A stretch of 64,000 bases of DNA from Cymbidium sinense (Eukaryota; Streptophyta; Magnoliopsida; Asparagales; Orchidaceae), in NCBI GenBank assembly GCA_021442155.1, contig CM038232.1, positions 63,395,436 to 63,459,435 of the forward strand, given 5' to 3'. The position numbers and the translations under genes were made by a program. Positions 44,279 through 56,779 of this stretch are shown one piece after another (position 1 is the first letter of the stretch; each line of letters opens with the position of its first letter). A model generated the notes under the pieces. It was not told the origin of the DNA. It ran no database searches and saw only the letters and a list, made by a program, of their open reading frames with translations.

Positions 44279-44584
44279 ATGGCACACTTAGAGAATAGAA
44301 ACATCTTAGGAGGGTATTATATTATTCAACATCCTCTATTTGATGATGTTTCTTTTGAATTTTTAAAAAATTTGCATGTATACTTTTATTCAATTGATTG
44401 ATTTTTGGATGTGGAATATGAAGTTATAAGGGGAAAATGTGCATGAAACTTTTTTTAATTAATGGTCAATAGAAGATAGAGAATTAGAAAAACTAAATTC
44501 TAAATATATTTAAATTGCTTTTTTGCACTTTAAAATTTGAAGATTACATGCATGTTTTCACTTGCAAAACTAGTAAAAAATGTG
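44279..44584 (+). pseudogene. Copia gag N-terminal fragment cut by a deletion
   Basis: Same opening as at 32162 (MAHLENRNIL) and the same LNSK and TCKTSK blocks. It stops at the AATGTG joint (44579-44584), after which the sequence is the internal region of the Z element (ATCCTAAGACCTAAAG). The MWEKFVTLH continuation seen in unit A is absent. Confidence 0.85.
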
Positions 44585-44736
44585 ATCCTAAGACCTAAAG
44601 ATGTTGGCTAACTCAACTCAAGAATGAAATGAACTAAGTGCCATTAGAAAGAAGGATAGTCTTAGATTCCAAAGTACAAACACACTATCGATACTTAAAG
44701 ACAACAATCATTTACCAAAGATGGAGAGAGGAACCA

Positions 44737-44754
44737 TCCCCAGCGGAGTCGCCA
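44737..44754 (-). promoter_or_regulatory. Primer-binding site complementary to tRNA-Arg, unit B
   Basis: Identical to the site at 36834-36851, 8 bases from the LTR border at 44763. Only about 150 bases of internal DNA remain beside it. Confidence 0.88.
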
Positions 44755-44762
44755 GAAAAATC

Positions 44763-45870
44763 TGTGGAGAAAATTCCCACACACATATAGATTTTCCTTT
44801 CAAATCTGTTGGTGAGTGGAGAAGGAAAATTATATATATTTGGAAATTCATCTTGGTAAGATGCCACGCAGATCTATATATGTACTTATTCAGGTGATCG
44901 GATATGTCATCAAGGTATAGTGTAATATCTCAAAATACAGAAGTCACTATCCTTTAATTGAACCAATCACCTCACTAAGGACTCCTAAGGATGATGGGTC
45001 TACATATGTACCAGAGATTCTTCCCCTACTTTACATAAAAAAATAAAGCAAGGTTTATTTTAAACTTGGTTCATTAAGTTCCCTACAGGGGCAAGCCCCC
45101 ATAATTAATTACATCCTAAGGGACGAGATCTCTTAGAAAAACTTTGGATTAAGGTAAATGATCATTGTCTTTGAAGATTTCAATAAGAAGGACTATCAAT
45201 CGATTGATTTATGTTTGAAGATCAAATGGAATTGATCAAAAGAGGGAGTTATTATCAAAGCCAAAATGGGAATAAGTAGGAGATGCTCACGATGCTAGGA
45301 AACCTAGCGAGCATCTCAAACTATCCTAAAATTGGGCTTTACATTTTAGAGATTGATTTAGTTTGTTTGAGTTGTATTTTTTATTAAAATTTTAGGACTT
45401 AAGATTCCTTAACTCAAGATTAAGGAAATGTCTAAGAGGTGAGGAATTATGCTTATAACCCACAAAGGGGAAAAGCAACCTCAGAACCTAAATCTAGGGG
45501 AGCTTCGGTGAGGGCTGGAAGGACAAACTAAATCTGAGGCAAGAATGAGTAATTGGTTTGCCTCCATAAGAGAGGACAAACCACCCGACAGCTTGGACTT
45601 ACAATAGCCTGGGGGTGGCCTCCAACTAACTCATCCTACGATTTTAAATATATGTTGGCAAATCTTTATGCTTATGCAAGATAACTAGGTTATTTTTATT
45701 TAGAAAGAGACTAAGTCCTTAAACTCACTCCCTAAAGAGACTAGATCATGTAAAGGGTATGCTTCAAATGACCTAAATCAAATGCATTCCAAATTTCATT
45801 TTTTATTTCATTTTTGGACAATTATTTTGACTCGGGCTAGTAGGATTTTTATGACTAATGCATGAGAAAT
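44763..45870 (-). mobile_element. Family Z 5' LTR, minus orientation, unit B
   Basis: More complete than in unit A. It keeps 44800-45010 with CACGCAGATCT, CTCAAAATACAGAAG and GTACCAGAGATT, which are also present at 17158-17330. It contains the GGGGCAAGCCCC dyad near 45089. With its internal region deleted it is close to a solo LTR plus primer site. The far end is not fixed. Confidence 0.85.
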
Positions 45871-46682
45871 TGGATTATTGGCCAAAATCAGGGAGTAGTT
45901 TAGGAGGTGAATTAATTAGATTGACCAAATTTTGATTAGTTTGACTCCTGATTTGGTGGGGCCCACATGAGTCAACGACAACCTAATTGACCACTTTGAA
46001 CCCCATTTGGATTTATTTTTGGGTTCATTTATATTTATACATTTATTTTGTGCTTTTGGTTTGGTTTGATTTGATTTAGTTTTGATTTTATAAGATTTTC
46101 TTGAATTTAGATGACTTTGAGCCCAGATGTGTTAATTGAGTTAGTCAAACTCAGTTACCTTAATCTAAGTTCAACTGAATTTATATTTTATTTTTATTTT
46201 TTATTTTTATTTTTAGTTGAGATCGTGCACTTAGCCACTAATCATAGTACCTTAAGTGCCTAATTAAGAAGCTCTTAATCTAAGGTTGGAGATCTTAATT
46301 CACTGAGATTATGGTGATTATTAATCTCACTTGACAAAACTTTAATACCTAGATTAAATAGTAGGTCTAAGAGGAGGGTTGTCAATCTCACTAAAAGTAT
46401 GACCAAATAATAGAAATAGTAGCGTGGTTATCGATATATTTATAAAAAATAATTGCTTTGAGAAGCCACTAATGAATCTTCAACAAGTGGCTTATCGTTA
46501 AATAAATATTTCCTACATAGTTCACACTCGAGACCATTGCTTCCCAATTTTCTATAACAATTTTTCTATTAAAAACTATATTTAATAAACTAAACCTCAT
46601 TTTCTTCTTATTAAAAAGAACTGACTTTTTCATTAACTCTCTTGATATATTTAATTATGGTTTCTACCTTTTTCTTTTATTC
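45871..46682. other. Unit B section without a recognised gene
   Basis: Counterpart of 37706-38514. Same dyads and no open frame of note. Confidence 0.45.
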
Positions 46683-46866
46683 TCACTTGATATCCTCCAT
46701 TGATAACTTTTGCATTGCTTCTTTAACTCTCTTGTTACTATTGATAGGTTCTTCTCTAGATTTATAGTTTGAGATAGAATTTGGTCCCATGATTTAAGAT
46801 GACCTCATATTTATCAAATAAAACACAAATGAAATATTGCCTATTGGTTGTCAGATTCAAAGCCCT
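46683..46866 (-). pseudogene. Unrecognised coding-like remnant, family Q, unit B
   Basis: Nearly identical to 38515-38698: the same ALNLTTN and KSREEPINSNKRVKEAMQK blocks ending at a stop. See 62472-62657 for the uninterrupted copy. Confidence 0.45.
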
Positions 46867-47048
46867 TTAAATTGTCTTCCTCTTATTCACCTTCATCTTT
46901 TTCTTTTGTGATATTCTAACATCATAATTCCCCATTCCATTTTTATTTTTATTCCTTCAATTGTGGTGCTATTTTTTTCATAAAAGTATTTTCTACTTGT
47001 ATTTTTTTGTTCCTCTAAGAGAATTCTTCAAAGCAAGAAAAAAAAAAC

Positions 47049-47388
47049 TATTTGATAAATTAAACCAAACTTATAATTAAGAAGTCTAGAATATTCTATG
47101 TTATAAATCTCTAGAGAAAATATAAGAATTTATTTATTTAAGTGACTTTTGTATTCCACATCTACTACAATCTAGAAATATCAATTTATTAATTTTTGTA
47201 GAATTCTCTAGATTATGCTAGTAGATGAAAGGTTTCTAGAATGGTGTTTGTACAAGTATAAATATGCATTTGGTCTTGTCAGTTTATTATAAGAAAGAAA
47301 ATAAAGTTTTAATGCAAGTTCTCTTCCTTTATCTTCCATAACAATTTTCTCATTGTTCTTTTATTCTTCACAAATATTATTTATATCA
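47049..47388 (+). repeat. 5' LTR of small copia element, unit B
   Basis: Almost identical to 38880-39221, and much less similar to the 3' LTR of its own element. Confidence 0.88.
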
Positions 47389-47416
47389 AATTTGCATGAG
47401 ATAGGTTTGTTAAAAG

Positions 47417-48869
47417 ATGGCAAGTGGCATGAATCTATAAGTGCCTCATCTTACAAAGGAGAATTATGAGAATTGGAGTCTTCAAATGAAGGCATTGTTT
47501 GGTTCCCAAGACGTTTGGGACATAGTTGAAAAAGGCTATGTCGAGCCTCAAGATGAAACAACATTATCAACGACCCAAAGAGATTTATTGAACGAAAGTA
47601 GAAAGAAGGATTAGAAAGCGCTCTTCTTCATCTATCAAGCCTTAGATGATGCAAGTTTTGAGAAAGTGGCTACTGCATCTAGTTCTAAGTAAGCATAGGA
47701 GATACTTCAAGTTGCATATAAAGGCATAGACAAAGTGAAGAAGGTTCAACTTTAAACTCTTTGAGCTGAGTTTGAGGCACTCCAAATGAAGAAAGCAAAA
47801 AAATGTGGAAGATTATTTCATTAGAATTGTGATTATCGTTAATCAACCACGAAGGTATGGAGAAAATCTAGAAGATATTCGAAGAAAAAAAAAATTATAT
47901 GTTCAGCATAATAAATTTGAGCACATTGTAGTAGTTATTGACAAAGCTAAAGGCTTTGGTTCTATGAATGTTAATGAATTTACTGGATCTTTAATGGCTT
48001 ATGAACAAAGAAAATTTTTTTAAAAAAAGTAGGATGCTATCAAGCAACCTCTCCAAGTACATCTCTCATTAAAAATTGAAGATAATGAATATAAAATTGA
48101 AGATAACTCAAGTGCAGGTGACATTTATGAGCAAGATCATGGTCATAGTTGTTGTCGTGGTCATAGTTGTTGTTGTGGTCATAGTTGTGGAAGAGGCTGA
48201 GGATGTGGAGGATATCAAAAAAATAATGAAGAAAGTAAAAAACTTAAGAAATGATGATTGAAAAAAAGAACCAAAATATTGAAGGTACAAAAAAAGCTCA
48301 TGTTCATTGTTATATTTGAAAATTGACCATTTAACTTCCTAATGTTATCATAATTATTAGAAAGTTAACTTGGCATGAAAAATGAAGAAGATCTAAGCTT
48401 ATTGTAAGCATTGAAAGGAAAAGAAGAAGGAAAGGAAAATGATTGGTATTTAGATACTCGAACAAGCAATCATATGTGTGGCAATAAATCATGTTTATAG
48501 AAATGAAGATAATGGAGAGTCAAATTTATTTTTGTGATTCTTCAAAAATTCCAGTGAAAGGAAAAGGTAAATTCCTTACTCTTCTTAAAGATGGAAGTCA
48601 TCAATTTATTTCTGATGTTTGTTATGTCTTGAATATGAAGAGTATTATTCTAAACTATAACTATTTGAAAAGGATTTCACCTTCATATTAAAGGTAAATG
48701 CTCATTATTAAAAAATAATTTGAATGAGTTAATTGTCCAAGTGGAGATGACAATTAATAAAAATGTTTATTCTTAATATAAAATGGTGTAATAAAATGCT
48801 TAAAGGCAAGAGTGAAAGATCCATCATGGCTTTTGGCAAACGAGGCTCGAGCATTTAAATTTTGTTTAT
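47417..48869 (+). pseudogene. Copia gag-protease, broken, unit B
   Basis: Same domains as at 39252-40697 but with fewer indels. Open stretches are 47805-48023 (DYFIRI...EHIVVVIDKAKGFGS) and 48491-48691. Between them an 18-base unit is repeated three times (GGTCATAGTTGT core, 48140-48195), encoding GHSCCR/GHSCCC/GHSCGR. The protease reads WYLDTRTSNHMCG with DTR at 48453-48461 in place of DTG. The reading then gives a pre-integrase-like end before the polypurine tract. Confidence 0.88.
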
Positions 48870-48877
48870 GGGAGGAG

Positions 48878-49186
48878 TGTTTAATAAATTAAGCTAAAAT
48901 TATTATTAAGAAGTCTACAATATACTATGTTAGAAATCTCTATAAAAAATATATAAAATAATGTATTTATTTATGTCTCTATTTGTATTCTACATTTACT
49001 AGAATCTAGAAATCTTTGTTTAATAATTATTGCAGAATCATCTAAATTATGCTAGTATATGAAAGGTTTCTAGCATGATCTTTGTACAAGAAGAAAAGTT
49101 AAATTCAAATGCAAGTGCCTCTTCCTTTTCTTTCCATTACAATTTTCTCATTCCCCTTTTATTCTCCACAAATAATATTTCTATCA
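48878..49186 (+). repeat. 3' LTR of small copia element, unit B
   Basis: Begins TGTTTAATAAATTAAGC, ends TTTCTATCA. Counterpart of 40706-41011. Confidence 0.88.
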
Positions 49187-49490
49187 AAAACTTCATTCTT
49201 GATTAATTTGAGATTTAAATTCAATTTCTAATCATCTACTTTACATCGATTATTAAAACCATATTAACACTAAACTAACATTGCTTTGGCCTTTTGAAGC
49301 CTTTATCTGGTTTTTTTGCAAATATTGATAAAGGAAGAGAAATCATCTCAAGAATCAGAACTTGGTTCTTTTCACTCACCTCATGAATACAATTTGTTAC
49401 GTGAATACAAACATTCTATTGAATCTAGTCATAGGATTATTCTTGTTGAAGAGCCTTATAGAAACTCCCACATCTCAGATTAATCAATTA

Positions 49491-50899
49491 AAGTGGATTT
49501 GTGGTGTGAAAAGTCGGAGAATGAAGTTGGCAGGAAAATTAATTTCTTTTTTCTACATTGGCTTTAACTGAACAATCATAAATGTACAAGTTTTCCAAGG
49601 CTCTTAAAATCCAGAATTCTTCAGACTAAATTCATTGAAAAAGTTTGCATTCATGTACTGATTAGATGCCCATCGTCAGCATCCAAAAATTAGGGATCTG
49701 TTTGAGATGATTTTTCATCCATTAAATATACAATGGTTTCAAGGAAGGCATCAAAGGGCCAAAGCAAAGTTTGTTTTTAACAAGAGAAATGAAGTAGAAG
49801 AGAAGATATCAAATTAAATCTCAACTCAATTCAAAATGAAGTTTTGCATTCCTTTGAAGAGTCCTTTTCAGGCGAAGAATACTTTCACAAGAACAAATGA
49901 AGCATGCAAAAAGAACCTTAAAAAACTTACATCATACTAAAGGAATAAAAACCGAAAACACGCGCAGTTATGGGGGTTGAAATCCTTAGCCTCCCATTCT
50001 TAAGACACCTAAAACAAGTTTAATCAAATTTTTTTTCAAGATATATGGGAGTTAGGGCCTTTGATGAACATTTTATGATTTTATTTATAACTATTTATTA
50101 AATATTCATTAAGGAGATGAATATATTAGAAATCATAAATAAAATTATATTATCTACTTAATTAATTGTAATGTTATCACAACCTTATGTTTATATAGGC
50201 AAAATAAGTGAACAACAAGAAAAAAATAAATAAAGAAAAATATTATAAATAATAATATTTATCTAATAATAATCCTACAATAAATATTTAATATATATGA
50301 TAATATTAATATGGTGATATAATAAATCTAATGATTTTAGTAACTTCCCATAAACTAATGAATTGTATATTATAAGAAAAACTGATAAAAATTGATGAAA
50401 ATCATTCAGGAATTTATAGTTTTAAATTTAGCTTTTTCTAAGGCTTCTATATGATTACTTAGTCAAGTTTTCTATTGTGTTTATCACAAAGTAAACTAGA
50501 GTGGAATAAGATTCATCTTATTCAAATTTGAGTTGAATTATAAATTATATAATATACCATATTGACCTAAGTTTTTTATTAATTTTATATTAAGCAAACT
50601 CTATTTGAACTGATTTTTTATTTTTACTAATTATCATTTAAATATTAATTAGACCAAATTATATCCTATCTTTGAAGAATTCTAACATGATGGATACCAC
50701 CATAATCAAGTTAGTACTTAGTTTTATAAATAGACTACAGGATATAAATATATATATAAATTAGACCCATTTTTGCATCGATTCAAACCGAAAAAATTCT
50801 ATTTCCTAATTGGAATGATTTAAAGTAAAAATGCAGGATTATCTAGGGAAAATTTCTAAAATCGTGAGAAATTAATACAAAATGCACGAAATCCTAAGG
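49491..50899. other. Single-copy-like AT-rich DNA, no gene recognised
   Basis: Immediately right of unit B. No partner elsewhere in the window. An overlapping short frame (49362-49571) starts inside the unit and has no recognised domain. Confidence 0.45.
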
Positions 50900-53130
50900 C
50901 CAGTTACAGTTTAAGGAAATTCACACCTGGGGATGATTTTTTGGCGAAGATTAGAACTCTAGATATGTGAGGAAGCTTTGGAGTGATCTTTAGCCTTCTT
51001 GAACGTCGCCTTCTCCTATGTCTACTGTCACCTCGCTAGAAGAGCAATTATTTATGTTTTTGAGCTCAAAAATGGCTCAAAGAAGTGGGGGATGGGTTCC
51101 TTTTTTGTTTTGGGGAGCTTTAGGGGGCTGAATGGTGATAGGATGAAGAGATCTAAAGCCTCATCTCCCCCTCCTTTTATAATGGCTGAAAATTCAATAT
51201 TTTTTGAATTTTTTTTTGCTACAAATTGATTATCATTTTACTTGGGGTGGTTCGGGTGGATGATAGATTGATTGAGGACTTTGGATTTTTGCTCCAAAGT
51301 CCTCTCTTGCTGCCATATGATCAAATTTATTCAATGCAAATGTTGAGCAGGAGTTAAGTGCATGTGATGGGGGGAATTAAATGAGGTTGGGTGGAATCCT
51401 ATATGAGGGAGGATCCATGAGGGATTTAAATGGATTGGGTTAGTTTTGGGCTGATCCCAAATGGGTTTGGGTCGGGTTTGATCAGCCCCCAATGGATTTT
51501 AGCTTGGTTTCAAGAGATTTGACCCAATTTGGGTCATATGAGTCATTTTGGATAAAATTGACCCATTTGACCAAAATTGGCCAAATTAGCTTGGGTTGTG
51601 GGTTGATTCATGTTCAATTTGCTAATTGAAGATGAATGTGGCCTTTGGTTTGAATCAATTTGGATTTAATTTGGATTTAGGACAAATTGACCCTTTAGGC
51701 CAATTTGGGCTATGTTGGGTCAAGTTGACCAATTGGGCTCGATTGATTAAATTGGGCTTAATTATGGATTTGGTCAATTTCAATAATCAATTTGGAATGA
51801 ACTTGAGCCATTGGTTGCAATCAATTTGGGTTAGATCATGATTTGACCCGATTTGGTCATTTAGGCCAATTTGGGTCAATTTGGATTAAATGGCCAATTG
51901 GGCTTGGTTTGGCCCAATTGATTGAAATTGATCTGATCAACAATCATGATGAAATATTTTGATGAGCTTGGTTCAATCCAATTTGGGTTGGATTAGAAGT
52001 TGGCTAAAATGGGTCCTTTAGGTCACTTTGGGTCAAGTTGACCTAAGTGGGTCAATTGGTTTGATTTTGGTTTGATTCGAGTTTAGTTAAACTTATATAC
52101 AAGCCCTAGATTGGAATATAAATTAAACAACAATCAATTTGGAGTCTAAGGGATTTTGGCTCATTTAAAATTTTCAAGTCAAAAGGGCTAAGTTGGGTTT
52201 GACTTGGGTTGGTTTAGAAGTTGGCTAAAATGGGTCCTTTAGGTCACTTTGGGTCAAGTTGACCTAAGTGGGTCAATTGGTTTGATTTTGGTTTGATTCG
52301 AGTTTAGTTAAACTTATATACAAGCCCTAGATTGGAATATAAATTCAACAACAATCAATTTGGAGTCTAAGGGATTTTGGCTCATTTAAAATTTTCAAGT
52401 CAAAAGGGCTAAGTTGGGTTTGACTTGGGTTGGTTTCGATTTGATTTGATGATTGTAGGTTTCATTTATATTTGGGTAGATAATTGAATGAATGATTGAT
52501 TCAAGAGAAAATTCATTGGTTTTGACATGATTTGGATAGAATTTAGCTAAGTCCAAAGAATTGGCTTAAAGGGTTTAGATTGAGTTTGGATTTAATTTTT
52601 GATATAGTTTTGGTCATTTGAATTTGGATTTCATTTATATTTGTGAATATAAATGAAAGAATAATTGATTTATAAAGAGATCAATTGAATTTGATTTGAT
52701 TTAAGGGGAGTTTTAGCTAAGCTTATGAATGTGGTTCATATGGATTAGGAAGGGGGTTTAAGATTCAAATTTGATTTTGGGCTTCAATCATTTGGAGTCA
52801 ACTTTTGAAATTGAATTTGGAAATTTATTTTGAATCTGAGATTTGGTTTAAGAATTGAGTCTGAGTTTTATTTGAGAAAGTGTATCTAGATTGGGTTTAG
52901 GCTATGGGATAAGTAATTTCCTTAATTCCTAAGGCATAGCCTAATCTTATGATTAACACTTCTAAGTCTCTAGGCTTAGATTAGGTGTTCAACTAATCAC
53001 TAGAAGCGTCTTATGACTAAGGAGTTCTTAGTGTCTAGAAGAGTTCTAAGAAGTAAGAAGAAGGTTAAGAGCTCACTCCAAAGTGAGGTCAACCACTTTT
53101 CTCGAGATGTGAATGTACAAAAATGACCAA
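50900..53130 (+). mobile_element. LTR-element leader and GGTCAA block Y, plus orientation
   Basis: A GC-richer leader (50900-51240; ACACCTGGGGATGATTTTTTGG, then CTCCCCCTCCTTTTATAATGG) runs into a GGTCAA/TTTGGGTC block to about 52900. It ends with a motif matching the reverse of 4128 and 33027 (CTCACTCCAAAGTGAGGTCAAC near 53078). The 71-codon frame at 51626-51841 shows NQFG/GQFG repeats dictated by the DNA motif. No gag or pol seen. Confidence 0.65.
51995..52436. repeat. Near-perfect 221-bp tandem duplication
   Basis: 51995-52215 and 52216-52436 are almost identical (AGAAGTTGGCTAAAATGGG opens both), much closer to each other than any other repeats in the block, so the duplication is recent. 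Confidence 0.95.
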
Positions 53131-53339
53131 AAGAATGAGAAGTCATGCAAGAAGTCATATTTGATTTGATTATATGATTTACATATGTGATATGAAATTC
53201 TTCCTAAGTCTTAGCATGGAGATGTATAGGAGTAGATTTAGGCAAATGTTGTGTTCTTTCAAATGAGCTATACATTTGCAAATCCATATAATATAAGGAA
53301 AGAGAGCTTCATATTGCATATCTTATATTATCAACACAT

Positions 53340-54740
53340 GCAAACTTATATATAAGTAATTAACATCATATATTATAATTGATTTATGGGCTTTTAAAAA
53401 ATAACTTTTGATTTAATAGTAATAATAGCCACACCTATTTTTAATTTAAATTACCACATGCAATTTGACATAAAAGAAACCATTTCATTTAGTAAATTTT
53501 AAAAGAAATGAATGCATGATTACATATGGAAAGCAACATTTAACTTGATGGAAAAAAATATAAGCACGTGATCTCATTCATTCCAATTAATTCCTAAGGA
53601 CAAGCATACTAAATAAGGCTACTTAAAATAAACTAAAGTTCTTAAATGACATTTTCAGTTTTGAGTTTGATTTGATTTAGGAAATAAAAGAGGTTTGCTG
53701 ATCCTAATCTCACTTTTCATGTGTGAGTTAATTTGGTCCAATGAATAATATTTAGGTTGATTTTATATTTTAATTAGGCTAAGATATGAATTAAGTGGGT
53801 TAATTAACCCTTACCTGCATCACCTTAAGTTAATTAACTAATTAATAATGAGCCAATATGATATGTAACCACATGAAAAGTAAATTTGTAATGCTCCTAA
53901 AGAATGAAAGGGGTCTAATATAATTGGCTCATGATTAATAGTTAATTAAGCTTAAGGGATCTCACTTAACTACTTTCATGATTTTTTCACACATCTGAGC
54001 AAACCATAATTTCATCATCTTTTACTTTAGGTCATTAGAAACCCAAAGAGCTACACAATGTTAAATTATAAAAATAGAATCAATTGAATTAATTAAGTTC
54101 ATTAATTAGCTTAATTAAATCTTAATTAACCTTAACCAATCAAAATGAGATGGGCTTAGAGAAAGAGACAAAGAAGGGATCTAAGTCTCCCTAATATCCT
54201 TTCAATTAGTTAATTAAGGTTTAGGTATGATTTAGATTTTTGATTAATCTTGTTAATTAATTAATCAAGGGGTGTTAAGTAATTAATTATTTAAGAGGGA
54301 TTGGAGAAGACTTGAAGAAAAGATTGGAAGAGGAGTCCCAATCCATTTCCTAGACTTCATCACCATTATGAGGTTAATAAATTTAATTGATTGATTAATT
54401 TACTTTCATTATCACTAATTAAATTAAAAAAAGTGATTAAGATTTTATCAATTGATTTTCCTAATTAATCAACCAATAAAATCCCAAAAAATAGAGGAGG
54501 CAGCAATCATCCACCTAAATATCCACAAAAGTTTGAGATTAATTGGATGGTTAATTGGGGACTAATTAAGCTAATTTCATTTTTAGTTAAATCTAAATTA
54601 AGCCTTAATTACTATTTAAAATTAATTATAATTAATTTTAAGTTAATCTCCTCTAAAATACCTTTTAATTGAGTAGTTATTTGTATTTTTTGAATTTTTT
54701 TATAATTAGTTATGATTTTTCAAAGTTTCAGTTGATTTAG
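53340..54740 (+). mobile_element. LTR-element block X, copy 2
   Basis: Matches 20420-21780 in the same orientation. Here X follows block Y instead of preceding the leader. Together the two copies fit an X-leader-Y-X layout, in which X is part of an LTR. Confidence 0.65.
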
Positions 54741-56560
54741 ATAATTTTCATAAAGTTTATTAATTTATTTTATTAAAATAAATCATTTGAACTTCAAAAT
54801 TCAATATCTTTCAATCCAAAAAATCCTTGTAGACCTGGGGTAGTGTTTGTCTAAGGAGACATGCTTAAGTCTATTTTACCCCAGAGGGTTTTGCTCTATC
54901 AAGTATCTATGATCTCAAAGGGCAAAGCCATTGAGAGCATGCACGATCATGATCATAATATAATGGAGCCTTATCTTAAGCCACCATCGAGAGGACTGGT
55001 CATACATCATCGTAGAGCCTACGCCATGCCATGCAATGAGGACACGCCACGCCCTACTAACGTGAGATTGATTGAGAGTGAACATAGTAGAACACTTAAT
55101 TTGACATTGGCTCCTTGTGAGATAAAGTTTTCTTAATTTGTCACCTTCAACAAACTATTGCGGAAGGTGGATTGAATCGAGTTTGCTTTAAACTTTTAAA
55201 GATTAAATTTCATTTGAGCCATTTTTAGATTGATGCTTAATTTGATTTGAAATTAGAATCACATTTTAATGGAAGTGCCTCCTCTGATTGAAATTACCAT
55301 TCAACACAGCCATCATCGGGATAGTTAATTGATTGAATCGAATATATTTGAGAACTTTAGATTCTGTCAACTCTGTTTAGCTCCTAAGAGAGGATCAGAT
55401 CTACAATCACATGATAGAATTAACTTCTCAGATATTTTACAAAGTTGAAATTCTTATAATAAATTTTTAGATTTTGTTAACCCAGACCCAATCCTAAGAC
55501 TAAATCAAGCAAGAAAGCATTTGAATTTAAACATTCAGCATAGTGTCGGGGCCCCTTCAGATGTATTTGAGAATGCTTTAATTAACACATTCTATTCCCT
55601 TGTACGATATGTTACGAATCCAGTGGCATTAGAAGACGTTATAGATTTTAAAGTATTACTCATACTTGGATTGCTTGTTGAAAATTTCAATTCTCAAATA
55701 TCATTTGGCATGTAGCTCTATAAATGAGCATTGAGTTTATCACAACTCTAATTCAAATTATATGAATTTTTATTGATTCACTCAATGTATCACATAGTGT
55801 AACTTGAATGATTATTGAAGGAGTTTGTATATGCCCATTGCCAAGCTAGTTAATTACATTGTAACTACTTTTATAAATTTCATTTAAAAACCATTAATCT
55901 TAGAACTAAGCACTTAGATATATCATAATTCTCATGTGCTTTAAAGGCTACATTCATGAGTGAGCATGAGTTGCCTAATCGAACTTGTGCTTATGAAAAA
56001 GCTATCAAATTTCTTGCGCACCTTTGTTTTCAATTTGAAATTGGGCACTTGGATTTGTCATCAATTATTAGTCATTTGATATTCGATCAAGATTTCTATT
56101 TCTTTTGATATCCACTAATTTGCAATTGTTCAATTAGTTCTCTTATAAGTTTGCTATCTGCCTCTCCAAGTTTCAACTAAAGCTTGTTTAATTTTGTGAA
56201 GTTTGAAGAAAAGAGAACCCACTCACTCAACAGCTTATGCAAATAATTGATAAATATTTCACAAGAATAAGTCTTCCTTCAATGTCCACGAAGGCTTTAT
56301 TCAGTTCTTGGTATGAATCTTGTAGTGTGTTATAGTTATAATTAGTTTCTTCAAGTAATTCTCAATTGTTAAAATGACAGCATCATTAAATCTTTTATGA
56401 ATACCATTCCAAGTTTGATTTGTTTTTGCACCTTAATCATAATTTTGGGACTTTGCACTTTCATATTATTTCATTATTTATGTGTTTTCTCTTCTTTAAT
56501 GAATTTTGAATATTTCTTTTTATTTTTCCTCTTTTTTTTCTAAGTCTGAAAATTTGACAA
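54741..56560. other. Single-copy-like DNA with two unrecognised small frames
   Basis: Frames at 54861-55136 (91 codons, MLKSILPQRVLLYQVSMISK..., with a His-rich patch HDHDHN) and 55521-55715 (64 codons) have a more balanced composition than most here. Neither resembles a family I know. No promoter or splice pattern supports a gene. The first follows an X block and could be the start of a lost gag. Confidence 0.3.
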
Positions 56561-56779
56561 AATTTCGATTGCATTTCGGCTAAGCGGAGTGACATCTAAC
56601 TGATGTTGACTTACTCAAGATGCCCCTAATGATGAAGCGATTCATGACAGCCAATTTTCATCTCGTCGTGCCCTAATCAGCGTGACGAGACCTTCGAACA
56701 TGCAAAGAAATAAACATATAGATACACATTCACATATTTAATCCACATGTTTAGACTCATTTTTCAACATGCTTGAAAT

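Larger units (their letters stand above)
47049..49186 (+). mobile_element. Small copia element with two LTRs, unit B
   Basis: Duplicate of the element at 38880-41011: 5' LTR 47049-47388, gag-protease 47417-48869, polypurine tract 48870-48877 and 3' LTR 48878-49186. It lies at the same site in the duplicated unit, so the insertion predates the segmental duplication. Same loss of integrase and RT. Confidence 0.92.
41349..49490. repeat. Segmental duplication, unit B
   Basis: Direct partner of unit A, separated from it by 34 bases (41315-41348). It is 8.1 kb because it lacks the A-specific 4.2 kb. The joint at 44579-44584 is a single AATGTG, which in A occurs at 32462-32467 and again at 36672-36677. 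Elsewhere identity with A is high by eye. Its small copia gag and the copia LTR are more complete than in A. Confidence 0.95.

Noticed and set aside
48076..48290. Overlapping plus and minus frames rich in Val or Thr
   Set aside because: They come from the 18-base gag minisatellite in wrong frames. The copia reading explains the region.
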